From Paenibacillus sp. J45TS6 (GTDB lineage Bacteria > Bacillota > Bacilli > Paenibacillales > Paenibacillaceae), in assembly GCF_018403285.1 (NCBI RefSeq), contig NZ_BOSJ01000011.1, positions 62,001-126,000 on the forward strand: DNA of 64,000 nucleotides, written 5' to 3'. The position numbers and the translations under genes are program-made. Shown here in pieces: positions 37,701-45,514 of this stretch; the stretch's first letter is position 1; each line of letters opens with the position of its first letter. The notes under the pieces were generated by a model that saw only the letters and a list, made by a program, of their open reading frames with translations, had not been told where the DNA came from and made no database searches.

Positions 37701-38575
37701 ATGACACTAAGTCCTTTAGGAGCAACCAGCTCCCCCCATGTGATCGTTACGGCATTGCTGTTCTTTGAGACAGGGTAATCTGTCTTCTGAGCAGCAACTT
37801 CAAACTTGTATGTCTTTCCTTGGGTGAGTCCACCGTCAGGTTTGTACTCATACAATGTATCCTGTTCGTTCCAAGTTCCACCGACCCATCCTCCATTTAC
37901 ATAGACATCATATCCGGTTGCTCCAGGGCTTGCTCCCCAGCTGAGGTTCACCGCATCAGACGAAACATCACTAAGCGTTAATGAGCTCGGTGGTGTGAGC
38001 GGTGTATCCGGATATTCACTTGTATCCGCAGGAGTTGTGAACTCTAGAATATCACTTTTGTTCCCCGCATCGCCGTTCCAAGTAATGTAGATCCGGTATG
38101 TAGTTTCCGGATTCAGTCCGGTAAGGGTTCGCGTGTAATAACTTCCCCATGTGATCCAGGCATTTGTATCCGCATTATAGATTTGAATGTCGTTATCCTC
38201 GACATCTTCCCGGAAATCCCACTCGATTTTAGCTGTATTATGCCTCAGACCATCTTCTGCCAATCTTAGATGCTGAGGAGCGGTCATATCAACTTCTTCA
38301 TCAAGAACTTCATCTTCAACAGTGACTTCACTTTCATCAGTAACTTCAGTTTCACTTGGTGGTACTCCACTTTCATCCGGCACTATACTTTCGCTTGGCA
38401 ATTCACTTTCAGAAATAGCATCATCCGCTGAAGTTGTGACAGGGGCAGATGAAGCAGATGTTATTCCTTCTTCCGCATGAGCATAAGAAGGTTGGACCAA
38501 GGGTGTGAAAATTAAGATAAATGCAAGGAAGAAATTAATCCATTTGGTTTCTTTTTTCCTCAAAAATGAATTCAT
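34769..38575 (-). CDS. SLH-anchored family 18 chitinase with fibronectin domains
   Basis: This 1268-residue surface protein has a signal peptide (residues 1-34, cleavage near YAHA), an acidic Ser/Glu/Pro-rich stretch to about 100, three fibronectin III domains (about 100-370), a glycoside hydrolase 18 domain (about 373-765), a fourth fibronectin III domain, a proline-rich linker near 870-900, an unassigned region, and three SLH repeats from about 1095. The catalytic motif LDGLDIDWEYP puts the acid Glu near residue 507. The enzyme should cut chitin while held on the cell wall. Start ATG at 38575 has GAGGTG upstream. A cre-like site lies upstream. Confidence 0.92.
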   Translation of the reverse strand: MNSFLRKKETKWINFFLAFILIFTPLVQPSYAHAEEGITSASSAPVTTSADDAISESELPSESIVPDESGVPPSETEVTDESEVTVEDEVLDEEVDMTAPQHLRLAEDGLRHNTAKIEWDFREDVEDNDIQIYNADTNAWITWGSYYTRTLTGLNPETTYRIYITWNGDAGNKSDILEFTTPADTSEYPDTPLTPPSSLTLSDVSSDAVNLSWGASPGATGYDVYVNGGWVGGTWNEQDTLYEYKPDGGLTQGKTYKFEVAAQKTDYPVSKNSNAVTITWGELVAPKGLSVITATRSEVSLGWAPVPGAAEYEVYQNGVQIGTTADVRYVADHAAEGQKYEYYVIAKNSLWTSEASGRVSAVPGSSYSHVSYFPAWAVYPDGRNFQPEDVAVTKLTHVNYAFADLCWKGINSKGEPCQDAAIPLQSDYVFDGEMIIGDKEKDIQNFNRFNAKKSENPDFKMMISVGGWSWSDYFSLMANSEVTRRAFANSAVDFLRAYDLDGLDIDWEYPVEGGEDNNSRGPEDTENFTLLMKTAREALDAAGAEDGKYYLLTIASAQGDNFVVNADLQNSVTYLDFINIMTYDYSGTWEQLANHNAPLYYDRNLPKSSAPRNNVLGALLGHLNGGVPEYKLLAGVPYYGKGWSDCPSPGEYAVCTGAPPKGSWEAGIYDFTDIENNYVNKNGYIQTWNEAAKVSYVYNPETKIFLTYNDETTMKYTASMVRSLDIAGSMNWDVTSDRSHTLINELASNLPMDGSVNTEELKAPTNVSFEKVEDQKYQMHWNTVPGATHYEVFIDNEYIGATEKNSYTISVDASKDHVVRLLATKRSGDSVEKVSNFITQKVKVTSPGSDPQPNPNPNTNTSPSTPVTVTPAPPAQELGTNQLETKVVMDGSTAKITVVTDQALKTIRKAAETNFRVIVKTNTDQNEVTLPQAIIEEIRKKSASAKLILVINGAEQHIPVSLLSKAGDSRVMVSAISETEDKGLNAWLKDLRTVNKPMHLKVEHMKAQGTAEEVSRFGTFYISELITLDAKEVDKKKLSGFVYLQSTNEIRPVPTLVTSSANGKVMVEMKKTASGIYFLAQSSSIFTGSVSKWAGEDVEQALMKQILLSDVKGSIQGKETISREEVISILVRGLGLLPNANDTNFIDVTKGSKYEKEIAAAKAASLVKGKTDGTFNGKADITRQELAVIIVNVLHYAGKHEEADAASLAPFKDRGDISPYAQTSVALLVEKKLLNGVSSSQLAPHKKVTKEEAVVILMRTLRYLQLSN

Positions 38576-38956
38576 TTTTTTCACCTCTATCAAGTTATTA
38601 AATTTGTAAATTAAGTTAACCTCTGAAGCCGTTCATAGATTTGGTAGGTTGTTATCGGAAATTTAGCGTGGGTGTGAATTGAATTTTTTAAAGAAGTACC
38701 TGCATGAGGATTGAATACGAGCGATGTAGGACGTTTTTTTTGAAAGCGTTTACTAGATTATCTACAATACTAATGACCGCCTCCGTAAATGTGGCATTTC
38801 CTGCTTATTCCCTCCTCTCCGTACGGCTGTAAAATGACCAACTGGAGTTACTTTAATAATGGATCTGATATAAAAAAATAAAAAGGGGAATAAACCTGCA
38901 ATCCTGGGATAATATTTTCTTATCCTTGAATAAACCTTTGTATAATAAAACAATAT
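38576..38956. other. Upstream region of the chitinase gene
   Basis: No gene was found in this 380-base AT-rich region. It holds the cre-like site at 38741-38754. No clear -35/-10 pair for the chitinase could be picked by eye. Confidence 0.5.
38741..38754. promoter_or_regulatory. Candidate CcpA catabolite-response element (cre)
   Basis: TGAAAGCGTTTACT matches 13 of 14 positions of the cre consensus TGWAANCGNTNWCA. It lies 166 bases upstream of the chitinase start, so carbon catabolite control of chitin degradation is plausible. Confidence 0.5.
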
Positions 38957-39000
38957 AAAAAAACACCTAGAGTCCATCCAGTGGATGGATCATAGGTGTT
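38957..39000 (-). terminator. Terminator of the anchored Glu/Thr-rich protein gene
   Basis: AACACCTA at 38962-38969 pairs with TAGGTGTT at 38993-39000, and TCCATCCA pairs with TGGATGGA inside. A T-run follows on the minus strand. Confidence 0.85.
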
Positions 39001-39019
39001 AGGTACGATAAGAACCCTA

Positions 39020-39805
39020 TTATTTACTCTCCCACACGACACGACTCGTGACCAAATCGATAATTGTTGCATTTTCGACAAAAGCGGCAAGCTGTAACGC
39101 ATCCTGTTTATTTAAAAAAGCATCAAAATAGGAACCATCTACATATAAAGCAACACCATGTTCTTCGGAAGGCACTTCGGTAGAAGTTTCTGCATTCGTC
39201 AAAATTGCCTCTGCGCTGTCCTTGCTGGGTTGTTCTGTTTCTTGCGAGAATACGTTCAGTAGCGGCGCAGTTTCTTCTATTGCTATTACGGCTTCACTCT
39301 CTACGGTTTCACTCTCTGTAGTAAACTCATCGGTCTTTTCAGGCTGATCCGTATCTGTACCATCTGCATATTCAGTCGTAATCTGCTCTATATCCCCATC
39401 TTCTGTCGAAACAAGAAATTCCGTAGTATAAGGTTCCTGATAATAAACCACCTTATTGGAAGAAGAGCTTAGTCTCATAAAGCTCAAAAACGTCTCAGTG
39501 TACGATACCGTAATCGTTCCTTCTGTAGCATTTGGAAGCTGCTTATACTCCACGATTAACTGACCTTCTGAATCATACCAATCATTATCCAGTGCTTCCT
39601 GTTTAAACTCGCTAAGCGCCACAGATGAGGGCGGAAACTCTAAGTAATCTGAAGCTTTTTTTACTATATGTTCTGAGATGGGCTGTGCAATGTAATCCGA
39701 AAATACAGGTTCAACTACCTTTTTCACCAGAATCAATAGAACTGCACAAATAATCAGCATGACAAGGATAGTTCGTAGGACCCTATTTATGTTATTCGCC
39801 ATCAT
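39020..39805 (-). CDS. Membrane-anchored Glu/Thr-rich protein of unknown function
   Basis: The 261-residue product has a single N-terminal membrane helix (about residues 8-28) and an extracytoplasmic region. The first part is a globular domain (about 30-130). An acidic, Thr- and Glu-rich middle follows (TESETVESEAVIAIEETAP), then a short C-terminal module with WESK at the end. GGGG lies five bases before the first of two ATGs. A strong terminator follows. No family is recognised. It lies beside the surface chitinase but on a separate transcript. Confidence 0.7.
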   Translation of the reverse strand: MMANNINRVLRTILVMLIICAVLLILVKKVVEPVFSDYIAQPISEHIVKKASDYLEFPPSSVALSEFKQEALDNDWYDSEGQLIVEYKQLPNATEGTITVSYTETFLSFMRLSSSSNKVVYYQEPYTTEFLVSTEDGDIEQITTEYADGTDTDQPEKTDEFTTESETVESEAVIAIEETAPLLNVFSQETEQPSKDSAEAILTNAETSTEVPSEEHGVALYVDGSYFDAFLNKQDALQLAAFVENATIIDLVTSRVVWESK

Positions 39806-39896
39806 ATTATCCCCTTTTTCTATGTACAAAGACCTGCTTATATAAAAGATATCGGTGAGTACGATCATTATGATGAGTCTAAATCATTCATAAAAA

Positions 39897-39951
39897 AACA
39901 AAAAACCTCCTGAACTAAGCATCACTTTCGCTATACTCAGGTTCAGGAGGT
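39897..39951 (-). terminator. Terminator of the IscA-type gene
   Basis: ACCTCCTGAAC at 39905-39915 pairs with GTTCAGGAGGT at 39941-39951, with an inner stem in the long loop, and a T-run follows on the minus strand. Confidence 0.8.
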
Positions 39952-40006
39952 ATTGTCCTACACATTTTAAAACCAATATGAAATTTTTATTGTATGAAAA
40001 CCGCTT

Positions 40007-40366
40007 TTAGCAAGGCTCTTCGTTTGGTTTGCCTGCATCTGTTGCCGTACGGAAAGAAGATCCGCAGCCACAAGTGGCAATCGCGTTCGGGTTATGAATC
40101 GTGAATCCCCCGGTCATACCGGATTCTTCAAAGTCGATTTCCAGACCTTCTAACAGACGAAGACTGTCTTTCTCCACAACTACCTTCATATCCTGAATCG
40201 TCATAAATACATCTTGATCTGTTTCGTTATCGTCAAATCCCATTGCATATGAAAATCCGGTACAGCCACCGGGTGCTACGCCAAGACGCAAAAACATATT
40301 TGGTGTTTCTTGTTGCTCGAGCATCTCTTTCAAACGCTCTGCTGCTGTATCACTAATGGTAATCAT
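40007..40366 (-). CDS. A-type Fe-S carrier (HesB/IscA, YutM-like)
   Basis: The 119-residue protein delivers Fe-S clusters to target proteins. The three conserved cysteines are seen in GGCTGFSY and the C-terminal CGCGSSF. The last dozen residues (DAGKPNEEPC) are an extra tail with one more cysteine. It matches YutM of B. subtilis in type. The ATG has AAGGAGG upstream. It lies divergent to mqnE, with its own TTGAGG/TATAAT promoter. Confidence 0.9.
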   Translation of the reverse strand: MITISDTAAERLKEMLEQQETPNMFLRLGVAPGGCTGFSYAMGFDDNETDQDVFMTIQDMKVVVEKDSLRLLEGLEIDFEESGMTGGFTIHNPNAIATCGCGSSFRTATDAGKPNEEPC

Positions 40367-40455
40367 CGGTCATACCTCCTTCTATCTAATAAGATTCAAT
40401 CATCTCACGTTCAAAGTGACGTAAAAATAAGTTGAATTCCTATATCTTATGTAGA

Positions 40456-40484
40456 ATTATACTCCACCTGTTCTCCTACCTCAA
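40456..40484 (-). promoter_or_regulatory. SigA-type promoter of the IscA-type gene
   Basis: On the minus strand TTGAGG (40484-40479) and TATAAT (40461-40456) are spaced by 17 bases. Confidence 0.65.
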
Positions 40485-40537
40485 GAGATGAACATGGAAT
40501 AAAGGCCCTAAGTAAACAAGCTTTTTACACCTATGTA

Positions 40538-40566
40538 TTGAACCGCTCGGATGTGAGGTTTATAAT
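40538..40566 (+). promoter_or_regulatory. SigA-type promoter of mqnE
   Basis: TTGAAC at 40538-40543 and TATAAT at 40561-40566 are spaced by 17 bases. The resulting leader of about 160 bases before mqnE shows no clear conserved structure to me. Confidence 0.65.
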
Positions 40567-40730
40567 AGTAGGGAATTGTACATGGAAATGTCGAAGAATT
40601 GTCACAAAAATCTGCTTTTGTAGCCGTAATTTTAGTTGTAACTTTTTTCACATTCTTAACATGACTACCGTTTGGTCTTTGAATCATTTTATTATGGAAA
40701 ACATAAAGTCATGACTCAGGAGGAATTAGC

Positions 40731-41837
40731 ATGTCTACATTAATCACACCATTTACAGATACCAAAATGGCTGCCATCGTCGAAAAAGTACAGAATGGAC
40801 AGCGTTTGACACTGGAAGACGGTGTTTATCTTTATGAGAGCGATGATCTTCTTACGATCGGACAACTTGCCAATGAAGCAAATCTTCGCAAAAACGGTAA
40901 AAAAGTATATTTCATCGAAAATATGAGTTTGTATTTTACGAATGTATGTGAAGCACGCTGTGCATTTTGTAACTTCAGAAAAGACCAGGGGGAAGAAGGA
41001 TCTTATACTCTTTCCGGACAAGAGATGATTGACTATGTAGAACAGCACATCCATCCTGGTGTTAGGGAGTTCCACATTGTTGGTGGACATAATCCTCATG
41101 TGCCATTCGAGTATTATGTTGATTCCCTGCGCGCTCTGAACGAAAAATATCCGAATGTTACGCTTAAAGCGTATACGGCAGCTGAAATTGACTTCTTCAC
41201 ACGAATTAGCGGCCTCAGTGTCAAAGAAGTTTTGCAAGAACTGCAAAACGCAGGACTCCAATCCCTCACAGGTGGCGGGGCAGAAATTCTATCTGATGAA
41301 TATCGTCAGAAAATGAAAGTAACCAAAGCCAATGTTGATCGCTACCTCGAAGTCCACCGGACAGCTCATCAGCTTGGTATGAAGACACACACAACCATGC
41401 TTTATGGTTCTGTTGAATCCTACGAAGATCGAATTCAGCATATGCTTCAAATTCGTGAGCTCCAAGATGAAACGGGTGGATTTATGGTCTTTATTCCGCT
41501 CTCGATGCAGCCGAAAAGTAAAAATGCCGGTATTATGCGCCGTAACTCAGCCTATGAAGATCTTAAAACCATCGCGATATCTAGACTCATGCTTGATAAC
41601 ATCGATCATGTGAAAGCCTATTTTATTAATATTGGTCCTCAATTAACGCAAGTAGCACTCAGCTTTGGTGCTTCTGATGTGCATGGTACGATTGTACGTG
41701 AACAGATCAGCCACGCTGCTGGTGCGCTTACACCTGCAGGGCTGACTCGTAAAGAACTGATCTGGCTTGTAAAAGGTGCGGGCCGTATTCCCGTTGAACG
41801 CGACACCTTCTACAATGAGATTGAAGTTTTCGAATAA
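40731..41837 (+). CDS. mqnE: Aminofutalosine synthase
   Basis: MqnE is a radical SAM enzyme that joins SAM's adenosyl radical to 3-carboxyvinyl-oxybenzoate in the futalosine route to menaquinone. The 368-residue protein has the [4Fe-4S] motif CEARCAFC at about residues 72-79, the preceding NVC cysteine, and VGGHNPHVPFEYY, TGGGAEILSDE and TTMLYGSVES characteristic of the MqnE/MqnC/CofH group. The ATG has AGGAGGAA upstream. A UbiD-like decarboxylase at 48325 may belong to the same pathway. Confidence 0.93.
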   Translation: MSTLITPFTDTKMAAIVEKVQNGQRLTLEDGVYLYESDDLLTIGQLANEANLRKNGKKVYFIENMSLYFTNVCEARCAFCNFRKDQGEEGSYTLSGQEMIDYVEQHIHPGVREFHIVGGHNPHVPFEYYVDSLRALNEKYPNVTLKAYTAAEIDFFTRISGLSVKEVLQELQNAGLQSLTGGGAEILSDEYRQKMKVTKANVDRYLEVHRTAHQLGMKTHTTMLYGSVESYEDRIQHMLQIRELQDETGGFMVFIPLSMQPKSKNAGIMRRNSAYEDLKTIAISRLMLDNIDHVKAYFINIGPQLTQVALSFGASDVHGTIVREQISHAAGALTPAGLTRKELIWLVKGAGRIPVERDTFYNEIEVFE

Positions 41838-41864
41838 TGATCTGATACTTGAAAGAGTTCCCAC

Positions 41865-41908
41865 TTGGATTCAGCTCTTTACCAAAGAGCTGAATCCAAT
41901 TTATTGTT
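41865..41908 (+). terminator. Terminator of mqnE
   Basis: A perfect 16-base-pair stem (41865-41880 and 41884-41899) with a three-base loop is followed by TTTATTGTTT. Confidence 0.88.
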
Positions 41909-42014
41909 TCCGCAATTTACATTCATTATCCCATCATCCCATCGGCCTTATTATCATGACCGAGCGTAAACTAACATCTTTGCAAGATCGCATAAGAAAG
42001 GAAGTTATATCGTC

Positions 42015-43076
42015 ATGAAAAATATCGTTATCCTCGGAGGCGGCTACGGCGGTCTTACCGTAATTAAACATCTTCTTGAAGGCTCTATCCCAAATGATAC
42101 CCAAATTGTCCTCGTGGACCGCATGCCTTTTCAAGGGCTTAAAACTGAATATTACGCACTTGCTGCAGGGACTGTATCTGATTATGATCTGCGTGTGCAG
42201 TACCCTGTTCATGAACGTCTGACCTATAAATATGGTGAAGTTGAATCTATTGATTTAGAAGGAAAAGTGATTCAAATTCAAAATGAGGACCCCCTTCCTT
42301 ATGATCAATTAGTTATTGGTCTTGGGTGCACAGACCGTTTTCATGGAACCCCGGGTGCAGAAGAATATAGTAATACCATTCAAAGCTTCCGAAGCACACG
42401 TGAGACCTATCTGCGCCTTAGTGAAATCAAGCCTTATGGCCAAGTTCACATTGTAGGAGGAGGACTCAGCGGAGTCGAAATCGCTGCTGAAATCAGAGAA
42501 AGCCGTTCAGATCTAAATGTAACCATCTTAGACCGAGGTGATCGTGTTCTTTCTGCTTTTCCGCAGCGATTATCTGCTTATGTAGGAGAATGGTTTGCAG
42601 AACATCAGGTAGAGATTAAAAATCATATTTCGGTATCCAGGGTTGAACCCCATGCCATTTATAATCGGGATGAAGAAATCGTAACTGATGCGGTAATATG
42701 GACAGCAGGAATTCAGCCTGTAAAAATCGTCCGTGATCTAAATGTACAGAAAGATCCCCAAGGCCGAGTTACTCTTAATGAGTATTATCAAATTCCTGAA
42801 TATCCTGAAGTATATGTTGTGGGTGACTGTGCGAGCCTTCCTTTTGCACCAAGCGCACAGGCTGCAGAAGTGCAAGGAGAACAAATTGCACATATCATTC
42901 ATGCATTTTGGAAGAATGAAAAACCCAAAACCGAAGCTCTCAAACTGCGCGGTACTCTAGGAGCACTTGGCAAGAAAGCTGGTTTTGGGCTTATGGGTAA
43001 GACATCGATGATGGGACGTGTTCCGCGGATTCTGAAAAGCGGTGTCCTCTGGATGTCAAAACGTCATCTGGGTTAA
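42015..43076 (+). CDS. NADH dehydrogenase-like flavoprotein (YutJ type)
   Basis: The 353-residue protein is a pyridine nucleotide-disulfide-type oxidoreductase close to type II NADH dehydrogenases. FAD binding is at NIVILGGGYGGLTVI (residues 3-17), the second nucleotide motif at HIVGGGLSGVEIAAE, and VYVVGDCASLPF closes the FAD site. It corresponds in type and position to YutJ, which lies next to yuzB in B. subtilis. AAAGGAAG precedes the ATG. A quinone-reducing role is not proven. Confidence 0.85.
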   Translation: MKNIVILGGGYGGLTVIKHLLEGSIPNDTQIVLVDRMPFQGLKTEYYALAAGTVSDYDLRVQYPVHERLTYKYGEVESIDLEGKVIQIQNEDPLPYDQLVIGLGCTDRFHGTPGAEEYSNTIQSFRSTRETYLRLSEIKPYGQVHIVGGGLSGVEIAAEIRESRSDLNVTILDRGDRVLSAFPQRLSAYVGEWFAEHQVEIKNHISVSRVEPHAIYNRDEEIVTDAVIWTAGIQPVKIVRDLNVQKDPQGRVTLNEYYQIPEYPEVYVVGDCASLPFAPSAQAAEVQGEQIAHIIHAFWKNEKPKTEALKLRGTLGALGKKAGFGLMGKTSMMGRVPRILKSGVLWMSKRHLG

Positions 43077-43094
43077 AAAAGAGAGGCTCTCCCT

Positions 43095-43346
43095 TTAAAG
43101 ATCCAGGTCATTCCATGCGTCAATTTCTGCAATTTTGGACAAAATGGCTTCATGTAGTTCCTTTGCACTTGTTGCTGTGACAACTTCCCCATTCACAAGA
43201 GCAAATGGAGTACTGCTGCATTGTCCGCAATTAGTGAGGCATCCGTATTCGATTACATCATATTCGAGGTTTTCTTCCAGTGCCTCAAAGACCTCATCCG
43301 TTCCAAAATGCATGTTGTTGGTACAAAATTCAATAATGGGTCTCAA
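43095..43346 (-). CDS. yuzB: YuzB-like DUF1450 protein
   Basis: The 83-residue protein has three or four cysteines placed as in the YuzB family: IIEFCTNN at the N-terminus, then VIEYGCLTNCGQCSSTPFAL and a NGEVV turn. The start is TTG at 43346 with AGGTG six bases before it; family similarity begins at RPIIEFC. A longer reading with an ATG further up lacks homology. It is convergent with the YutJ-type gene and divergent from the NifU gene. A redox or Fe-S role is suggested by the thioredoxin-like cysteine pattern but is unproven. Confidence 0.85.
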   Translation of the reverse strand: MRPIIEFCTNNMHFGTDEVFEALEENLEYDVIEYGCLTNCGQCSSTPFALVNGEVVTATSAKELHEAILSKIAEIDAWNDLDL

Positions 43347-43427
43347 ATTATTCACCTGCTTTAGTTTTGACCATTTTATTTTGACTTCAATTGTACTATA
43401 ATAAAGGGAAGGAAAGGAGTTGACAAT

Positions 43428-43676
43428 ATGAGCGAAAACGTACAAAGCAGCACCATGTATGATGAAGTTCTAGAAGTTCTTGATAAACTTCGCCCATTCC
43501 TGCAACGCGATGGCGGTGACGTGGAATTGGTTGATGTTGAAGACGGCATCGTTAAGCTGAAACTAATGGGTGCTTGCGGTAGTTGCCCAAGCTCCACCAT
43601 TACATTAAAAGCAGGGATTGAACGCGCACTCGTTGAAGAAGTAGAGGGCGTACAAGAAGTAGTTCAAGTATTCTAA
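43428..43676 (+). CDS. NifU C-terminal domain Fe-S scaffold (YutI-like)
   Basis: The 82-residue protein is a single NfuA/NifU C-terminal domain. The cluster-binding motif GACGSCPSS is at about residues 46-54. [20 protein letters not shown] opens the domain. It assembles or carries a [4Fe-4S] cluster as a dimer. AAAGGAG lies before the ATG. It is divergent from yuzB as in the B. subtilis yutI-yuzB region. A hairpin terminator follows. Confidence 0.92.
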   Translation: MSENVQSSTMYDEVLEVLDKLRPFLQRDGGDVELVDVEDGIVKLKLMGACGSCPSSTITLKAGIERALVEEVEGVQEVVQVF

Positions 43677-43694
43677 TCATCCCCTCAGCATATA

Positions 43695-43725
43695 AGAGAG
43701 TCCCGAATAGGGGACTCTCTTCTTT
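43695..43725 (+). terminator. Terminator of the NifU-type gene
   Basis: AGAGAGTCCC at 43695-43704 pairs with GGGACTCTCT at 43711-43720, followed by TCTTTATT. It touches the end of the convergent SDR gene. Confidence 0.8.
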
Positions 43726-44494
43726 ATTCTGTAATGGTTGGACGAATAGGATCGAGTCCTCCCGATATATCCATAATATTCCCAGTTATAAAGTCCGATT
43801 GATCCTGACATAGGTAATGAATAACTCTTGCCACATCTTCTCCGCTTCCTGGTCTTCCTCTTGGTGTCTCCTTATCAATTAACCCACTTACTTGTTCAAT
43901 GGTCATCTCTTTATGCGCTCCCCGAATATCACCAGGGCAAATCATATTTACGGTAATACCATAAGGTGCTTCTTCGACCGCAAGCGTCTTTGTAAAAGAA
44001 ACAAGCCCTACCTTCGCGGAGGCATAAACCGCTCGCTGTGGCCAAGATCTCGCTTCACCCGCATGACTAAATCCGAAATGGATAATACGTCCCCAATTTT
44101 TCTTCCGCATACCCGGAAGCACCCGGTGATCTAACAACATCGTCCCTACCAGGTTTCCTTGCGTTAACATCATAATGTCTTCTTGCGTATATTCCGAAAA
44201 CAGCTTCCGCTCCCTAATGAAAGGACCGGCGTTGTTTATAAGTATATCCACTACACCAAGCTTATGCTCTACTGTTGAGATCAACCGTTCGATATCTTCT
44301 GCCTTACATATGTCCGCCTGTACTGCGATGCAACGAACTCCCAGCTTTTTGACGGCGGCGCATAATTCCTCTGCTTCCTTCTGACTATGCACATAATTCA
44401 GAGCAATATCATACCCTTCTGCTGCAAGCCGAAGTGCTGTCATCTTGCCAAGTCCCTTTGCGCTTCCTGTAATCAGAGCGACTTTGTTGTCCAA
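43724..44494 (-). CDS. Short-chain dehydrogenase (FabG-like)
   Basis: The 256-residue protein has ITGSAKGLG at residues 8-16, NNAG near 87-90, and a YASAK active site, with the catalytic Ser position replaced by an FGFSHAG context. The C-terminal GNIMDISGGLDP is typical of FabG-like enzymes. The start is TTG with a strong GGAGGAGG eight bases upstream. It is a single gene. The substrate is unknown; the bulky RKKNWGRIIHFGFSHAG region suggests a member of the bacilysin-like or polyketide reductase set only loosely. Confidence 0.87.
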   Translation of the reverse strand: MDNKVALITGSAKGLGKMTALRLAAEGYDIALNYVHSQKEAEELCAAVKKLGVRCIAVQADICKAEDIERLISTVEHKLGVVDILINNAGPFIRERKLFSEYTQEDIMMLTQGNLVGTMLLDHRVLPGMRKKNWGRIIHFGFSHAGEARSWPQRAVYASAKVGLVSFTKTLAVEEAPYGITVNMICPGDIRGAHKEMTIEQVSGLIDKETPRGRPGSGEDVARVIHYLCQDQSDFITGNIMDISGGLDPIRPTITE

Positions 44495-44582
44495 TATCCC
44501 TTCCTCCTCCTAAAAAGAGCGGTTCCTACTCAGTATAATATAGCTGGAGTAATAAGAAAAGAAAGGAAGGATTTCTACAGAA

Positions 44583-44617
44583 AAAGAACCTGCCTCTGTG
44601 AACAGAGCGCAGGTTCT
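44583..44617 (-). terminator. Terminator of the metNIQ operon
   Basis: The inverted repeat AAGAACCTGC/GCAGGTTCTT with inner CTCTG/CAGAG and a four-base loop is followed on the minus strand by TTTTC. It lies just after the metQ stop codon. Confidence 0.8.
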
Positions 44618-44626
44618 TCGTCATTT

Positions 44627-45466
44627 TTAGAATGCAGGAACGATCGCTCCCGCATAGTTATCTTCAATGAACTTCTTGATTTCATCGGAATTCAGAGCAG
44701 CATTAAGCTTTTGTACAGCCTCATCATTCTGATTGTTCTCACGAGCGACAAGCAAGTTCGCATAAGGAGATTCTTCATCTTCAATGAACAAGGCATCCTC
44801 AAGTGGATTTAAATCAGCTTCAAGTGCATAGTTCACATTGATTACAGCGAGATCTACTTCACCCAGTTGTCTTGGAAGCATAGCTGCGTCCAGTTCAACG
44901 ATTTTCACATTTTTCGGGTTCTCCGCAATGTCACTGATTTTAGACTCTACATTCGTGTTGTCTTTCAGTTTAATAATTCCGTTTTTATCAAGCAACATCA
45001 GGGCACGACCACCGTTCGTAGCATCATTAGGGATGGCGATCTTCGCACCCTCTTTTAATTCATCTGCAGATGTAACGGTGTTGGAATAAGCTCCAATAGG
45101 TTCTACATGAACATTGTTAAGAGCAACCAAATTCAAACCACGTGTTTTATTTTGATCGTCGAGATAAGGCTTGTGCTGAAAGAAGTTTGCATCCAGTTGG
45201 CTTTGAGACAATTGCACATTAGGCTGTACATAATCGTTAAAGATGGTGATCTCCAGGTCAATACCTTCTTCTGCAAGGATCGGCTTTACTTGCTCCAAAA
45301 TTTCAGCATGCGGTACAGGTGATGCTCCTACTCGAAGGGTGACTCTTTTATCTGTCTGACCGCTATCGCCACTTCCTGTCGTATCATTACCAGCAGAATC
45401 ATTTCCACATGCAGCTAGAACTAGTACCAATGCGAGTGTAAGACCAGACAATAACCATTTTTTCAT
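44627..45466 (-). CDS. metQ: Methionine ABC transporter substrate-binding lipoprotein
   Basis: This 279-residue NlpA/MetQ lipoprotein binds methionine outside the cell. The signal peptide ends with the lipobox LAAC at about residues 17-20. The conserved VGASPVPHAEILEQVKPIL begins the mature domain and LNPLEDALFIEDEESPYANL is the typical ligand-side region. It is the last gene of the operon, 48 bases after metI, and is followed by a terminator. Confidence 0.95.
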   Translation of the reverse strand: MKKWLLSGLTLALVLVLAACGNDSAGNDTTGSGDSGQTDKRVTLRVGASPVPHAEILEQVKPILAEEGIDLEITIFNDYVQPNVQLSQSQLDANFFQHKPYLDDQNKTRGLNLVALNNVHVEPIGAYSNTVTSADELKEGAKIAIPNDATNGGRALMLLDKNGIIKLKDNTNVESKISDIAENPKNVKIVELDAAMLPRQLGEVDLAVINVNYALEADLNPLEDALFIEDEESPYANLLVARENNQNDEAVQKLNAALNSDEIKKFIEDNYAGAIVPAF

Positions 45467-45514
45467 CGTTAAACCCTCCTAATTTAGTAAATCCCTATCT
45501 CTTAAAGCGAATTG

